A stretch of 64,000 nucleotides of DNA from Calothrix membranacea FACHB-236. Its GTDB lineage: Bacteria; Cyanobacteriota; Cyanobacteriia; Cyanobacteriales; Nostocaceae. Positions 9,946 through 20,208 of this stretch are shown one piece after another. Under the pieces are notes generated by a model that did not search any database, had not been told where the DNA came from, and saw nothing but the letters and a program-made list of their open reading frames with translations. Numbering within the stretch: the first letter of the stretch is position 1; each line of letters begins with the position of its first letter. Location of the stretch: positions 1 to 64,000 of the forward strand of contig NZ_JACJPX010000011.1 in NCBI RefSeq assembly GCF_014696315.1, read 5' to 3'. The translations under genes were made by a program, and so were the position numbers.

Positions 9946-10455
9946 CTTTGTAAGAATGACAGCCTTGGCCAGTTATCTTTAATTGCACCGCCCTACTTAT
10001 GTATCTAGGGAAGGATGCAATTTTTTTGTTATTTATGTTTTTGGATTTGTACCGAATGTTGCTGAATTCAAAGGGTAAAAGCGTCAATTTGTACACAACT
10101 AATTAATAAAAATTCTTATTCTCTCAACCCCAGTCGGTAAATGGTATTCACAAAAAATGCCAAAGAATCTATTAATTTCTACTTTAATGTATGGCTTTGT
10201 GGAAGAATAGATTGCAGTACTACTTTAAGTAAACTTGAGATTATTCCCCTCATAGGTAAAGGGTATCTACTAAACTGGAGCTAATTATAGATTTGGGCAA
10301 TAGCACTGTTATTTAGCAACCCAGATTAACCATACCGTTAGGCGTTCAGTTGCAGAGGTTGTTTTGCGCCAATTATGGTACTTGGTAATTCCGCAGCAGT
10401 CATTAGGTAGTTGATAATATTTATAGTTGAGAAACAGCAGTTTCTGCACTACTCA
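9946..10455. other. Intergenic, no gene seen
   Basis: AT-rich sequence without a supported gene lies between the repeat cluster and the small reading frame in front of hemB. No tRNA or strong hairpin is visible. Confidence 0.4.
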
Positions 10456-10680
10456 TTACCAAATTTCTGCAATTAATTTAGGGGGATTTTTTATCAGTTT
10501 TTTTTGCAGTGCGTCGAAGTGATGTCTATCACGCTGTACAATACGAAATTGCCCCACAGCTTCATCAACAGTAGGGCAAAGGACAGTTAAGCACTGCTGG
10601 TAGTCTGTCCTAACTGAGTAAGGTTTTTCCTTGCTTTTGTGACGCTTTCTATTGTGTCCATTTGCGTTGTAATTCTTCAT
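10456..10680 (-). CDS. Possible small basic protein divergent from hemB
   Basis: This 74-residue frame begins with a strongly basic N-terminus rich in Lys, Arg and His. Its second half has a more ordinary composition. No family is recognised and no ribosome-binding site precedes the ATG. Its start lies only 8 bases from the hemB start on the other strand, leaving no room for two separate promoters. It may therefore be a chance frame lying over the hemB promoter. Confidence 0.3.
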   Translation of the reverse strand: MKNYNANGHNRKRHKSKEKPYSVRTDYQQCLTVLCPTVDEAVGQFRIVQRDRHHFDALQKKLIKNPPKLIAEIW

Positions 10681-10688
10681 AAAACTTT

Positions 10689-11669
10689 ATGTTTCCAACT
10701 CACCGCCCCCGCCGTCTGCGTACACATCCCCAACTGCGCCGGATGGTACGAGAAACTGTTTTATCAACAAGTGATTTGATTTACCCACTTTTTGCGGTAC
10801 CAGGTGAGGGAATTGCTAACGAAGTCAAATCCATGCCTGGAGTTTACCAGCTGTCGGTAGACAAAATTGTTGAAGAGGCAAAGGAAGTTTATGACTTAGG
10901 AATTCCCGCCATCATTCTATTTGGTATTCCCGCCGATAAAGATGTAGATGCTACTGGCGCTTGGCATGATTGCGGTATTGTGCAAAAAGCAGCTACTGCG
11001 GTGAAGGAAGCGGTACCAGACTTAATTGTGGTGGCTGATACTTGTCTATGTGAATATACAAGTCATGGTCATTGCGGTTACTTACAAGTGGGTGATTTAA
11101 CGGGAAGAGTTTTAAATGACCCAACTTTAGAATTACTGAAAAAAACAGCAGTATCCCAAGCCAAAGCTGGTGCTGATATCATTGCTCCTTCAGGGATGAT
11201 GGATGGCTTTGTGCAAGCAATTCGTGCGGGTTTAGATGAAGCGGGATTTCAGGATACACCGATTTTGTCTTATGCGGCTAAGTATGCTTCGGCTTATTAC
11301 GGCCCATTCCGGGATGCAGCGGATTCTACACCGCAATTTGGGGATAGAAGAACTTACCAAATGGACCCTGGTAACTCCCGCGAAGCGATTAAAGAAATTG
11401 AACTCGATATCGCGGAAGGCGCTGATATGCTCATGGTGAAGCCAGCCTTAGCATACATGGATATTATTTGGCGCGTTAAGGAAGCTAGCAACCTTCCTGT
11501 TGCTGCTTATAATGTTTCCGGTGAGTATTCGATGGTGAAAGCTGCTGCTCTCAATGGTTGGATTGATGAACAACGCGTAGTGATGGAAACTTTAACTGGC
11601 TTTAAACGTGCTGGTGCTGATTTAATTTTGACTTACCATGCTAAAGATGCGGCGCGCTGGTTAAAGTAA
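10689..11669 (+). CDS. hemB: Porphobilinogen synthase (delta-aminolevulinate dehydratase)
   Basis: This 326-residue enzyme condenses two 5-aminolevulinate molecules into porphobilinogen, an early common step to chlorophyll, haem, phycobilins and cobalamin. The metal-binding cysteine region reads [17 protein letters not shown]. The catalytic lysines are in [17 protein letters not shown] and [10 protein letters not shown]. The start ([11 protein letters not shown]) is typical for cyanobacterial HemB, and length matches the family. The gene is monocistronic here. Its promoter must overlap the small divergent frame upstream. An inverted repeat at 11707-11767 follows the stop codon. Confidence 0.96.
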   Translation: MFPTHRPRRLRTHPQLRRMVRETVLSTSDLIYPLFAVPGEGIANEVKSMPGVYQLSVDKIVEEAKEVYDLGIPAIILFGIPADKDVDATGAWHDCGIVQKAATAVKEAVPDLIVVADTCLCEYTSHGHCGYLQVGDLTGRVLNDPTLELLKKTAVSQAKAGADIIAPSGMMDGFVQAIRAGLDEAGFQDTPILSYAAKYASAYYGPFRDAADSTPQFGDRRTYQMDPGNSREAIKEIELDIAEGADMLMVKPALAYMDIIWRVKEASNLPVAAYNVSGEYSMVKAAALNGWIDEQRVVMETLTGFKRAGADLILTYHAKDAARWLK

Positions 11670-11706
11670 TCTGCACAATTAATGTAAAAACTCATCATTT
11701 ATCCAA

Positions 11707-11767
11707 AATCTCACGCACAGGTACAAAGGCGCAAACTGCAAGTGTCTTGGTGTCTGAGCGTGAGATT
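11707..11767. repeat. Inverted repeat downstream of hemB
   Basis: AATCTCACGC (11707-11716) is exactly inverted as GCGTGAGATT (11758-11767), with about 41 bases between. It could be a hemB terminator without a T-tract or the ends of a small non-coding element. It lies just before the broken glycosyltransferase. Confidence 0.5.
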
Positions 11768-11787
11768 ATTATTTCGATAGCAGGGAC

Positions 11788-11799
11788 GCAAAGCTTTGC
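11788..11799. repeat. Perfect palindrome GCAAAGCTTTGC at gene breakpoint
   Basis: A 12-bp perfect palindrome lies in GGGACGCAAAGCTTTGCC, a sequence that recurs as part of dispersed repeats in Nostoc-type genomes. Recognisable glycosyltransferase sequence begins only a few codons downstream, so this marks the likely breakpoint. Confidence 0.5.
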
Positions 11800-12219
11800 C
11801 TTCCTACCTCATGTATTGGTGTCAAACGTGCGCTGCATAATGCGATCGCAGGCTTTGATGAAAAGCTGATGGTATTAGAAGATATTGACTACTGTTGGAG
11901 AATTCAACAAACAGGAGCCAAACTAGTTTATGTTCCAGAAGCGCTAGTTCACTTCCGCTATCGCGACACGATCGCAGGTTTATACAATCGCTGGTGGACT
12001 CTGTCTGTACATGATATTTTGTTACATAAAAAACACAGAAGAATGGGTATGCCTCAATTGATTAAATGGCAGCCAATTCTCAAAGAGTTTGTATTGTTAC
12101 CGTTAAAATTTCTAGTTAAAGTCCGTAATAAAGAAACTCTAGGAAAGTGGTTAATCGATTTTGCTCGGTTAACTGGGCAGTTGCGAGGATGTATTAAATA
12201 CAAATATCTGCCAATGTAA
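11800..12219 (+). pseudogene. Family 2 glycosyltransferase, 5' truncated remnant
   Basis: The translated frame carries the C-terminal half of a GT2-type glycosyltransferase: RALHNAIAGFDEKL, then LEDIDYCWRIQQTGAKLVYV with the conserved ED and CWR elements, and a basic C-terminal helix region. The GT-A nucleotide-binding half with the DxD motif is missing. An in-frame stop at 11761-11763 and a palindromic repeat precede the homology, so no full gene can be restored. The first ATG (11869) starts inside the conserved region, giving 116 residues, too short for activity. I read it as a deletion remnant. Confidence 0.75.
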
Positions 12220-12530
12220 ACCTTGTCAAACTTGGCTTTTGACTGTTGACAGTCAACACTCATAGATTTTTAAGATGAGAGCTAATAAAGAAATTGATTT
12301 ACTGAGAAAGTACTTATTTATAGATGGTTTTTATACGCGATAATACGGATATTTAAAATTTATATCAAAGATTTCTTACGGGATATTACAGAAATAAAGG
12401 GTTGCGGCGTTTGCCAGAGGGGTAGGCGATCGCTTATAAAGTATATAGTTAATAAAATGCTAACAATTGATATTTTATGTCAATTGATTTAATAAACAAA
12501 ATGTAAATTATTCAATAGGAGCATGGGATT
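12220..12530. other. Intergenic region upstream of the HTH gene
   Basis: No gene is seen. A small perfect palindrome (GTTGAC-A-GTCAAC, 12245-12257) follows the glycosyltransferase remnant and a HIP1 site lies near 12428. An AGGAG ribosome-binding site lies just before the HTH gene. Confidence 0.4.
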
Positions 12531-12821
12531 ATGGATATGCAAGTCCTGAGAGAACGTGCTGGGCTTAGCCGTGCAGAGGTTGCCTTCAGGCTTGCAATCA
12601 GTGAAACCAGTGTTCGCAACTGGGAAGCTGGGCGTACTGAACCCACAATGACACCAAAGAAATATTTAGATGCTTTGCGTTTGTTTAAATGCACACCTGA
12701 AGAATTGGCAGCAGCTAGCGAAAAGTCAATAAACCAGAGGCATAAACGCAAACCAGGAAGACCAAAACGCTTTCCAGACCCAGTGGTAGCTCAAGTCACT
12801 GATTCGCTTGCCAGTTTGTAG
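12531..12821 (+). CDS. Small XRE-type helix-turn-helix protein
   Basis: This 96-residue protein has an N-terminal XRE-type helix-turn-helix at about residues 5-60 (RERAGLSRAEVAFRLAISE, then SVRNWEAGRTEP). A basic tail (KRKPGRPKRFPDP) resembles an AT-hook. An AGGAG site 9 bases upstream supports the ATG at 12531. It probably binds DNA as a small transcriptional regulator. No toxin partner or linked target is visible, because the flanking genes are a glycosyltransferase remnant and pdhB. Target genes are unknown. Confidence 0.85.
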   Translation: MDMQVLRERAGLSRAEVAFRLAISETSVRNWEAGRTEPTMTPKKYLDALRLFKCTPEELAAASEKSINQRHKRKPGRPKRFPDPVVAQVTDSLASL

Positions 12822-13095
12822 TAGTTAGGGGCTGGGGACTGGGGGATAAGGGAGATGAGGGTACAAAGAGACCAGCACAATAATTCTTAACTCAGCACTC
12901 AGACCTCAGAACTCAGCACTCGGCACTTTCAAGCCAGAATGGACAGGGGAGATATAATACCTGTGCAATTTCTGATGCCCCATACCCAATGCCCTATGCC
13001 TTATGCCAAAATTTCCAAGTAGTGCGATCGCTCACGGTATTTGCCACGGTGGCGCGATAAGATTCTAAAACAATAATTGTGAATACAAGGTTTAA

Positions 13096-14079
13096 ATGGC
13101 AGAAACTCTTTTCTTCAACGCCCTCCGTGAAGCCATTGACGAAGAAATGGCGCGTGATTCTAATGTATTTGTTCTTGGGGAAGATGTCGGACACTATGGC
13201 GGTTCCTACAAAGTTACCAAAGACCTTTACAAAAAGTATGGTGAACTAAGAGTTCTTGACACCCCCATCGCCGAAAATAGCTTTACTGGCTTGGCCGTGG
13301 GAGCTGCGATGACTGGCTTAAGACCCATCATCGAAGGCATGAATATGGGTTTTTTGCTGCTTGCCTTTAACCAAATCTCTAATAACGCTGGGATGTTGCG
13401 TTATACTTCCGGCGGTAATTTTAAAATTCCAATGGTAATTCGTGGCCCTGGTGGTGTGGGTAGACAGCTAGGTGCAGAACATTCGCAACGCTTAGAAACT
13501 TACTTCCAAGCTGTTCCTGGGCTAAAAATTGTTGCTTGCTCTACACCTTACAACGCTAAAGGACTTCTGAAATCAGCAATTCGCGATGATAACCCAGTAC
13601 TGTTCTTTGAACATGTTCTGCTTTACAACTTAAAAGAAGACCTGCCAACAGAAGAATATTTACTTCCTTTAGATAAAGCTGAAGTTGTGCGTCGTGGTAA
13701 AGATGTCACAATTCTTACTTATTCACGGATGCGCCATCATGTATTACAAGCCGTGAAAACTTTAGAAAAAAAAGGTTACGACCCAGAAGTCATTGATTTA
13801 ATATCACTGAAACCATTAGATTTTGATACCATTGGCGCATCTATCCGCAAAACCCATCGCGTAATTGTAGTAGAAGAAGCGATGCGGACAGCAGGTATTG
13901 GTGCAGAAGTCATCGCTTCCATTAATGACCGCTTGTTTGATGAATTGGATGCGCCTGTACTACGCCTTTCATCCCAAGATATTCCCACACCTTACAACGG
14001 TAATCTAGAGCGCCTAACAATTGTTCAACCAGAACAAATCGTAGAAGCCGTAGAAAAAATGGTGGCTATGCGAGTGTAA
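13096..14079 (+). CDS. pdhB: Pyruvate dehydrogenase E1 component, beta subunit
   Basis: This 327-residue protein pairs with E1 alpha in the pyruvate dehydrogenase complex to make acetyl-CoA from pyruvate. Family signatures are present: [17 protein letters not shown] near the N-terminus, [18 protein letters not shown] and [12 protein letters not shown], as well as the C-terminal transketolase domain. AAGG lies 5 bases before the ATG. The alpha subunit gene is not adjacent, as is usual in cyanobacteria. The 270 bases upstream are low-information sequence with a HIP1 site near 13024. Confidence 0.95.
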   Translation: MAETLFFNALREAIDEEMARDSNVFVLGEDVGHYGGSYKVTKDLYKKYGELRVLDTPIAENSFTGLAVGAAMTGLRPIIEGMNMGFLLLAFNQISNNAGMLRYTSGGNFKIPMVIRGPGGVGRQLGAEHSQRLETYFQAVPGLKIVACSTPYNAKGLLKSAIRDDNPVLFFEHVLLYNLKEDLPTEEYLLPLDKAEVVRRGKDVTILTYSRMRHHVLQAVKTLEKKGYDPEVIDLISLKPLDFDTIGASIRKTHRVIVVEEAMRTAGIGAEVIASINDRLFDELDAPVLRLSSQDIPTPYNGNLERLTIVQPEQIVEAVEKMVAMRV

Positions 14080-14279
14080 GGCTAGGGGACTGGGGACAAG
14101 GGGACAAGGGGAAATGGGAAAAAACAGCAATTACCAATTACCCCTTACCCATTACCAATGCCCTATTCCCAATGCCCTATTCCCCGTATCAGTAACAATT
14201 CTTACTAATAACCAATAACTCATAACGATTAAAAAGAGCGCTATTATAGCCTTTGTCAGTTGCGAGTGATGGTTATGAT

Positions 14280-15707
14280 ATGCAGAGACAGCGATCGCTA
14301 TTAGCTTTAATTGTGGTGTTGATTATCGCCGCTTTTGCGGTGATTTTCACAATCCCTATTCCTTTGGGACTCGATTTACGGGGAGGTTCACAGCTAACAA
14401 TTCAGGTGAAAACAACACCAGAAATTAAACAAATCACCGAACGTGAATTGGTAGCTGTGCAAAAAGTTGTTGAAGGACGGATTAACGGTCTTGGCGTTTC
14501 GGAGCCAGTAATTCAAATAGTACCTAACACAGACAAAATTCTTGTACAGCTACCTGGTGTCAACGATCCAGCGCAAGCAGAACGTGTGTTAGGCGGTACT
14601 GCACAATTAGAATTCCGCTCACAAAAAGCAGGTACAGAGACTCAATTGTTTGCTTTTCAAGCATCCAGAGCCGAACTAAAAGCCAAGCAAGCAGAGTTAA
14701 TTAAGTCTAAGGATGCTGCGGGAATTGCGAAAAATCAAGAAGAGTTGCAGAAAAATAACGAAGCGATCGCAGAATTGTTTGAAAGCACAAACCCGCCACT
14801 GACAGGTCAATTCCTTAAAGATGCCTATGGCGAACCTACTCAAGGTGGTAATAATTGGAATGTTGCCATTCGCTTCGATCAAAAGGGTGGTGAACTGTTT
14901 GCAGATCTCACCAAACAGCTTGCTGGTACTGGACGCAGCATAGGTGTTTTTGTAGACAATGAACTGATCAGCGCTCCTAATGTACCTCCAGAATTTGCTG
15001 CTACAGGTATTACTGGCGGTTCTGCCGTGATTACCGGTCGGTTTACTCCCCAAGCAGCTAATGATTTAGGTGTGCAGCTACGCGGTGGTGCATTACCAGT
15101 ACCCGTAGAAATTGCCGAAATCCGCACAGTTGGGGCAACTTTGGGTAAAGACAGTATTCAAAGCAGTATCTATGCTGGGCTTGGTGGTCTAATTTTAGTA
15201 TTAATCTTTATGGTGGTCTATTATCGACTACCAGGCTTAATTGCTGATATAGCGCTGATTATCTACGCTTTACTAACTTGGGCTAGCTTTGCTTTATTAG
15301 GTGTGACGCTCACCCTACCAGGAATTGCTGGGTTTATCCTCAGTATTGGTATGGCAGTAGATGCAAATGTACTAATTTTTGAACGGACAAGAGAGGAATT
15401 GCGAGCAGGTAAAAGCCTTTATCGTTCCGTAGAATCTGGCTTTTACCGCGCCTTTTCCAGTATTCTAGACGGCAACGTCACCACAGTAATTGCCTGTGCT
15501 GCACTATTCTGGCTAGGATCTGGTTTGGTCAAAGGTTTTGCCCTAACCTTGGCTCTAGGGGTAGCTATGAGTATGTTTAGTGCCCTTACCTGTAGCCGTA
15601 CCTTTATGTTTTTAGCTATTTCCATTTCTTCTCTACGGAAACCAGAACTTTTCTGTCCGAACCTGCCAACATCAAATAAGGCAAATAAGGCAGAGGTGGC
15701 ACAATGA
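14280..15707 (+). CDS. secD: Protein translocase subunit SecD
   Basis: SecD works with SecF to drive protein export through SecYEG using the proton-motive force. In cyanobacteria this serves the plasma and thylakoid membranes. Visible elements are an N-terminal membrane segment ([17 protein letters not shown]), the family motif [16 protein letters not shown], a large periplasmic domain with an Ala/Lys-rich insert, and five C-terminal helices with [18 protein letters not shown]. The ATG at 14280 (MQRQRS) is preferred over an upstream TTG at 14253. The last four bases overlap the secF start (ATGA), showing translational coupling. Confidence 0.95.
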   Translation: MQRQRSLLALIVVLIIAAFAVIFTIPIPLGLDLRGGSQLTIQVKTTPEIKQITERELVAVQKVVEGRINGLGVSEPVIQIVPNTDKILVQLPGVNDPAQAERVLGGTAQLEFRSQKAGTETQLFAFQASRAELKAKQAELIKSKDAAGIAKNQEELQKNNEAIAELFESTNPPLTGQFLKDAYGEPTQGGNNWNVAIRFDQKGGELFADLTKQLAGTGRSIGVFVDNELISAPNVPPEFAATGITGGSAVITGRFTPQAANDLGVQLRGGALPVPVEIAEIRTVGATLGKDSIQSSIYAGLGGLILVLIFMVVYYRLPGLIADIALIIYALLTWASFALLGVTLTLPGIAGFILSIGMAVDANVLIFERTREELRAGKSLYRSVESGFYRAFSSILDGNVTTVIACAALFWLGSGLVKGFALTLALGVAMSMFSALTCSRTFMFLAISISSLRKPELFCPNLPTSNKANKAEVAQ

Positions 15708-16705
15708 AAATAAGTATTAACAAATCGCGATCGCTTTGGTGGGCTATTTCTGCCGCAATCATTTTAGCTGGTATCGCCTCTATGGTGATTTCTTGGCAAA
15801 ATCCCAACATCAAAGCACCCTTACGTCCCAGTTTGGATTTTATTGGTGGTACAAGATTACAGCTAGAACGAGACTGTACCCAACCTGGTAACTGCGACAA
15901 ACCAATTGATATCAATGTTGTCCGAGAAGTAGCTAGAACCCAGGGTTTAGGCGATAGCAGCATCCAAATTGTCGCTGATAAAGACACAAAAGCAGAAAAT
16001 GGCATATTAATTCGCACAAAAACCTTAGATCGCGAACAACGTACTCAATTGCAAACTGCTTTAAGCGAAAAAATTGGTACTTTCGACGAGCAAAAAAACC
16101 AGATTGATACAGTTGGGCCGACATTGGGACGAGAGCTATTTACCTCTGGTATGATTGCCCTGATTGTGTCATTTGTGGGTATCACTATTTACTTAGCTTT
16201 TCGCTTCCAATTAGACTATGCTGTATTTGCCATTGTGGCTCTATTTCATGATGTTTTAATTACAGCAGGGATTTTCTCGATTTTGGGTTTAGTCCTCGGT
16301 ACAGAAGTAGACAGCCTCTTCATCGTAGCCCTACTGACTATTACTGGGTTTTCGGTCAACGATACCGTGGTAATTTACGATCGCATTCGAGAAACCTTGA
16401 AAATCAATCCCAACCGTCCGATAGCTGAGATTGTGGATGATGCGGTGAACCAAACCTTAGGAAGATCCATCAACACCACCTTAACGACTATGTTGCCTTT
16501 ATTTGCTATCTTGTTTTTTGGTGGAGAGACACTGAAAAACTTTGCTTTAGCTCTACTAATCGGCTTCATGGCGGGGGCTTATTCCAGTATTTTTATAGCT
16601 AGTACTTTGCTAACTCTATGGAGAGAACGTACTGGTACTGGTCAATCTGGTGCGGTAGTAGGTGCTGAGTCTATTGATACTTCTGTCAGTTCCCAAGATA
16701 CTTGA
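15704..16705 (+). CDS. secF: Protein translocase subunit SecF
   Basis: This 333-residue partner of SecD has an N-terminal membrane helix and the motif [13 protein letters not shown] periplasmic domain is followed by five transmembrane helices, with [16 protein letters not shown] in the conserved fourth segment. It overlaps the secD stop by four bases, so the two are made together from one mRNA. Length and topology fit the family. The Cys pair in [11 protein letters not shown] lies in the periplasmic part and could form a disulfide, but this is inference. Confidence 0.95.
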   Translation: MKISINKSRSLWWAISAAIILAGIASMVISWQNPNIKAPLRPSLDFIGGTRLQLERDCTQPGNCDKPIDINVVREVARTQGLGDSSIQIVADKDTKAENGILIRTKTLDREQRTQLQTALSEKIGTFDEQKNQIDTVGPTLGRELFTSGMIALIVSFVGITIYLAFRFQLDYAVFAIVALFHDVLITAGIFSILGLVLGTEVDSLFIVALLTITGFSVNDTVVIYDRIRETLKINPNRPIAEIVDDAVNQTLGRSINTTLTTMLPLFAILFFGGETLKNFALALLIGFMAGAYSSIFIASTLLTLWRERTGTGQSGAVVGAESIDTSVSSQDT

Positions 16706-16874
16706 ATTTGCCTCTATTTGCTCGTTGGGTGAATCTCGAATTGCTAATACCAAATTGCCACAGATTGGATGATTCTAAATTGGTTTAATATCGCAAATAT
16801 TAGTTTCACCAATCAAAAATCTCAAATCCACAATTCTAAATTGATATCACCCATATCTTGCCGTTTTACGTTCT

Positions 16875-17309
16875 ATGGATCAATCGCAACAACCATCGCT
16901 TAATGGCGATCATATTCATAACTCTGACCCAGCTTTTGCTCAACAAGTGCAAAGGTTACATCAACTGACAGTCTACGGTCGATGGTTGTTTGTCGCCTGC
17001 TTGTGGTTTACCATTGCGCCTATTTGTTTGTGGAACTTACAAGCAGAAATTGCTCTATGGAAACAATACTTTACCTGGGTGGCAGTGCGATACGGACTTG
17101 TATACCATCCACTGTCTACCCTAGGTTTAGCATTTTGTATTGGGATGACAACTTCTGTCTTAATTTGGCAAAGTCGCAATATCTTGATTGGGCTACCAGA
17201 ACAGGAAAAGCAACGTTTAGAAAAGCAAGTTTTTCGCATCCGTCAGCAAGGCCCAACTCATCCTCTATGGAAATGGGTTTGTCAGCCTATGCAAAAAATG
17301 AAAGATTAA
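16875..17309 (+). CDS. Conserved small membrane protein of unknown function
   Basis: This 144-residue protein has two predicted membrane helices (about residues 36-56 and 80-100) and a soluble, basic C-terminal segment (RLEKQVFRIRQQGP). A short polar N-terminus contains no export signal. I recognise no named domain, but it looks like a cyanobacterial conserved hypothetical. It follows secDF by 169 bp on the same strand and may have its own promoter. Assignment to protein export would be guilt by association only. Overlapping frames lack such coherent hydrophobic segments. Confidence 0.75.
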   Translation: MDQSQQPSLNGDHIHNSDPAFAQQVQRLHQLTVYGRWLFVACLWFTIAPICLWNLQAEIALWKQYFTWVAVRYGLVYHPLSTLGLAFCIGMTTSVLIWQSRNILIGLPEQEKQRLEKQVFRIRQQGPTHPLWKWVCQPMQKMKD

Positions 17310-17717
17310 AAATACCTAAGCAACTTGATTTATCATCAAGTAAAAAATTAGAATACATTTCTCAGTCAACAAATTTAATAGTTCCTTAAATTACCACATA
17401 AGTTCACTATTATCTGCTAAATAAAAGCTGTAAGACATCACACCTGCACTTATAAGTAAATATCTTAATCAAGATTGAACCAAAAATTGCGTAATTTTTG
17501 GCAAGATGCTATGAATACCTTATCCTGTCGTTATTTGAAATTGCTAGATTAAAATAAACAAGCCATTATTGCCTTGTTGATTTGAGATTGTACGGATAAG
17601 AAAGATTGGTGCGATCGCTCGAGGTAATTACCCTTAAAATTAGCGCTGCATCTGTGGCAAAATCTGTAAAAATTGAGATAACCGGTAGTCAAAATACTGC
17701 TAAATCGGGTGTTGTAC
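17310..17717. other. Intergenic, no gene seen
   Basis: About 400 AT-rich bases with a HIP1 site near 17612 (GTGCGATCGCTCGAGG). It should hold the promoter of the GNAT gene. No hairpin strong enough to call is visible. Confidence 0.4.
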
Positions 17718-18185
17718 ATGAACTATCCTCAAATTCAATTTAGCGATCGCAAGTCTGAAATTGATCTAGAACAACTGCAACAGCTGTTTAATATCTGCGC
17801 CTTTTGGGCCAGAGAACGTAGTATTGAAGATTTGAGTATAGCGATTAGTAACAGTGAACCAGTAATTTCTGTATGTGATGGAAACCGACTCGTTGGTTTT
17901 GCTCGCGCCACTTCCGATGGTATTTATCGCGCCACAATTTGGGATGTTGTCATTCATCCAGACTATCGTGGTACAGGATTAGGCAGCAAATTAGTAGAAA
18001 CAGTCTTAAGTCATCCTCACATGAGGGTTGAGCGTGTTTATCTTATGACTACTCACCAGCAAGGTTTCTACGAAAAGATTGGTTTTCAGCGCAATACAAC
18101 TACCACTATGGTGTTATATAACCAAGCTAACCTTGAGCCTCTACCGACTGAGGAAATTCAGCTTCAGGAATTACGAGGGGGATAG
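17718..18185 (+). CDS. GNAT family N-acetyltransferase
   Basis: This GNAT-fold enzyme of about 155 residues is expected to transfer an acetyl group from acetyl-CoA to an amine or protein. The acetyl-CoA loop is HPDYRGTGLGSKLVE, preceded by the beta strand IWDVVIHP, and the C-terminal FYEKIGFQR is typical. The ATG at 17718 (MNYPQIQ) is chosen over a GTG at 17709. It is clearly related to the GNAT at 23050-23577, sharing GFARATSD and TIWDVV. Its 3' end overlaps the histidine kinase gene on the other strand by 59 bases. The substrate is unknown. Confidence 0.9.
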   Translation: MNYPQIQFSDRKSEIDLEQLQQLFNICAFWARERSIEDLSIAISNSEPVISVCDGNRLVGFARATSDGIYRATIWDVVIHPDYRGTGLGSKLVETVLSHPHMRVERVYLMTTHQQGFYEKIGFQRNTTTTMVLYNQANLEPLPTEEIQLQELRGG

Positions 18186-19080
18186 ATACTTGCAGCCTGG
18201 TTAATTCTGAAATTTCTGCTTGATGGGTTGGGAATGGCACAATTTCCAACTTTCCTCCCATTTCTTCTAACAAGGTTTGATTGAGTAATAGCCTCATTCC
18301 TGGGGTCAATGTAGAGTTCTCTGTTTTGTCCACAATAGCTTTGTCTGGCGAGTTGACGAAATCTATCGATTTAATAAAATCTATAGACTCGCTCCCAGGT
18401 AGAGTATGAATTGGCACATCCAACCAAATATACACAGAATCCTTGCTAGGTGAAATACTACTAGAAATGGAGATACCGCCCTCTTCCATTTGAGAAATGC
18501 TGGTGTCTACTAAGCTAATTAAAACTTGGCGCAGCCACCGAGGATCTGCCAAAACATAAATTCCGGGATCTGGTGGCGACACTTGCAACTTAAAGTTACG
18601 ATTTGCCGCCAACATATAAGTTAATTTATCAACTTCCTGTAAAACTTCTTTGAGTGATAGGGGTTGAATATCTAATTTATTCGTTCCATGCTCAACTCTG
18701 GCCACATTGAGAACTTCATCAATCAATTTGAGCAACTTTAATGCTCTTTCATGTGCTTGAGCCACAAATTCTCGCTCTTCCTCAGGATTTTCGCACAAAT
18801 CCGACAAAATTAACTGATGTAACCCAATTAAACCATTGAGAGGCGATCGCAATTCATGGGTAGTCCGTGCTAAAAAGCCCGCCTTGAACTGGCTCATCTC
18901 CTTTGCCATTTCGTATGCCAGCTGTGTTTGCTGTAGTTGTGAAAAATGTTGTTGTTGTGGCTGTGTAGTTTCTACTAGTTCATTGCTATTTTTAGCATTG
19001 GCAGATTTGGGAAATAACCACCGCAAACTTATACCCAGTGCCAGCCCCGATCCTAAATATACCCAATTCATCCAATCCAT
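18127..19080 (-). CDS. Histidine kinase-like protein with degenerate ATPase domain
   Basis: This 317-residue protein has an N-terminal hydrophobic segment (about 6-24), a Gln-rich linker and a clear HisKA dimerisation domain with His75 in TTHELRSPLNGL. The C-terminal region aligns with HATPase_c only weakly. The N box reads RQVLISLVDTSISQM with no Asn, and no DxGxG box is present, so ATP binding is doubtful. The family normally needs both. It may be a phosphoacceptor or scaffold, not an active kinase. No cognate regulator lies beside it. The gene converges on, and overlaps, the GNAT gene. Confidence 0.8.
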   Translation of the reverse strand: MDWMNWVYLGSGLALGISLRWLFPKSANAKNSNELVETTQPQQQHFSQLQQTQLAYEMAKEMSQFKAGFLARTTHELRSPLNGLIGLHQLILSDLCENPEEEREFVAQAHERALKLLKLIDEVLNVARVEHGTNKLDIQPLSLKEVLQEVDKLTYMLAANRNFKLQVSPPDPGIYVLADPRWLRQVLISLVDTSISQMEEGGISISSSISPSKDSVYIWLDVPIHTLPGSESIDFIKSIDFVNSPDKAIVDKTENSTLTPGMRLLLNQTLLEEMGGKLEIVPFPTHQAEISELTRLQVSIPLVIPEAEFPQSVEAQG

Positions 19081-19399
19081 AATATTTAGCAGTTATTCAG
19101 CTTTATTCGTTGACCGCAAACTCCCAAAATCAAGTTCCTACTTCTCATGATTGATAACGGTAAGATTTCCGAGGTTTTGCAGAAGTAAGAAAAACTGTAA
19201 CAAACCAATAGTGGTAAATAAAGATACCATACCCTAAAAAGTTATAGCAGTTGTTAATTTCAATCAGACTGTATCTAGAAGTAATATCAACGTGAGTTCG
19301 ACAGAAAAATCAACAGGTAAAGGTTAAAAGTTTTTTCTTTCCTTTAACCCTTACCCTTTTCTCTAAAAGTATAAAGATATAGTTAGCGCTTTTATACAG

Positions 19400-19984
19400 C
19401 TATAACTTGATCGACCCTTGTCGCAAAATCTGCCAGCTTGTCCCTGTCCATTTGGCGACTGTAGAAGGCACACCTATAGCTGAAATTTCTTTTTGAGATT
19501 CTTTGGTGATTAAAGTCAAGGCTTCAGGAAACTGGGCATCAATTTCTGCCATTGTCTGCAAAGGTGGCTGGCCAGAAAGATTAGCGCTAGTAGTAGCCAT
19601 AGGGCCCGTTTGCGCCAAAATTTGTTGGGCGATCGCACTTGCTGGTACTCTAATGCCTATTGTTGTGGGGTCTGTAGGGTTCATCTGTTTTGGTACTAAA
19701 GCTGATGCTGGTAAAACCAAAGTTAGACCCCCAGGCCAATATTTAGCTGTTAATTCTTGCCAAATTTGATATTCGCGATCGCTTCCTTGGACATACGGCC
19801 ATAAATCTACTCCGCTAGCTGCCATTAAAATCAACGGTTTATCTTGACTGCGCTGTTTAGCTGCAAATATTAAAGCCGCTTTTTCTGGTAACGTTGCCAG
19901 TGCGGGGACTGTATCTGTAGGAAAGCTAACTAAGTTGCCAGCACGTGCGCCAGCTACTAGTTCTGCCAAGGAAACTTGTGTCAT
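19400..19984 (-). CDS. tsaC: L-threonylcarbamoyladenylate synthase (YrdC/Sua5 family)
   Basis: This 194-residue protein is a YrdC-domain enzyme that makes threonylcarbamoyl-AMP from threonine, bicarbonate and ATP. This is the first step of the t6A37 modification of tRNAs that read ANN codons. Visible motifs are FPTDTVPALA near the N-terminus, KQRSQDKPLILM, and the ATTSANLSGQPP loop, with no C-terminal Sua5 domain. tsaD, which acts in the second step, is also in this window, at 25881. Length fits TsaC. The gene is probably monocistronic. Confidence 0.92.
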   Translation of the reverse strand: MTQVSLAELVAGARAGNLVSFPTDTVPALATLPEKAALIFAAKQRSQDKPLILMAASGVDLWPYVQGSDREYQIWQELTAKYWPGGLTLVLPASALVPKQMNPTDPTTIGIRVPASAIAQQILAQTGPMATTSANLSGQPPLQTMAEIDAQFPEALTLITKESQKEISAIGVPSTVAKWTGTSWQILRQGSIKL

Positions 19985-20080
19985 TGGAAGTATGAAGGAT
20001 GAAGAAAACTCATAAATATTATGAGGCTATGGTACAAATGCTTGCATTTTTAACTCAGAATTGGACTTTAGAAACAGCGA

Positions 20081-20118
20081 AAGGGAAAGGTTAAAGGCTG
20101 TTCTTGACCTTTTCCCTT
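20081..20118 (-). terminator. Hairpin downstream of prmC
   Basis: AAGGGAAAGG near 20081 and ACCTTTTCCCTT near 20107-20118 can form an imperfect stem. It lies about 90 bases past the prmC stop on the minus strand and probably ends the tic22-prmC transcript. The T-tract is weak. Confidence 0.4.
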
Positions 20119-20208
20119 ACCCTTTTCCCTTTAACCCAAAACTATTACGGGTTATTAGCATTTTCTTGACGAAGCAATTAGAGGCTAAAACCTCCAATTT
20201 TCCGCCTT

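Noticed and set aside
9758-10096. 112-codon frame on the minus strand
   Set aside because: It runs through a cluster of dispersed palindromic repeats and has no family features.
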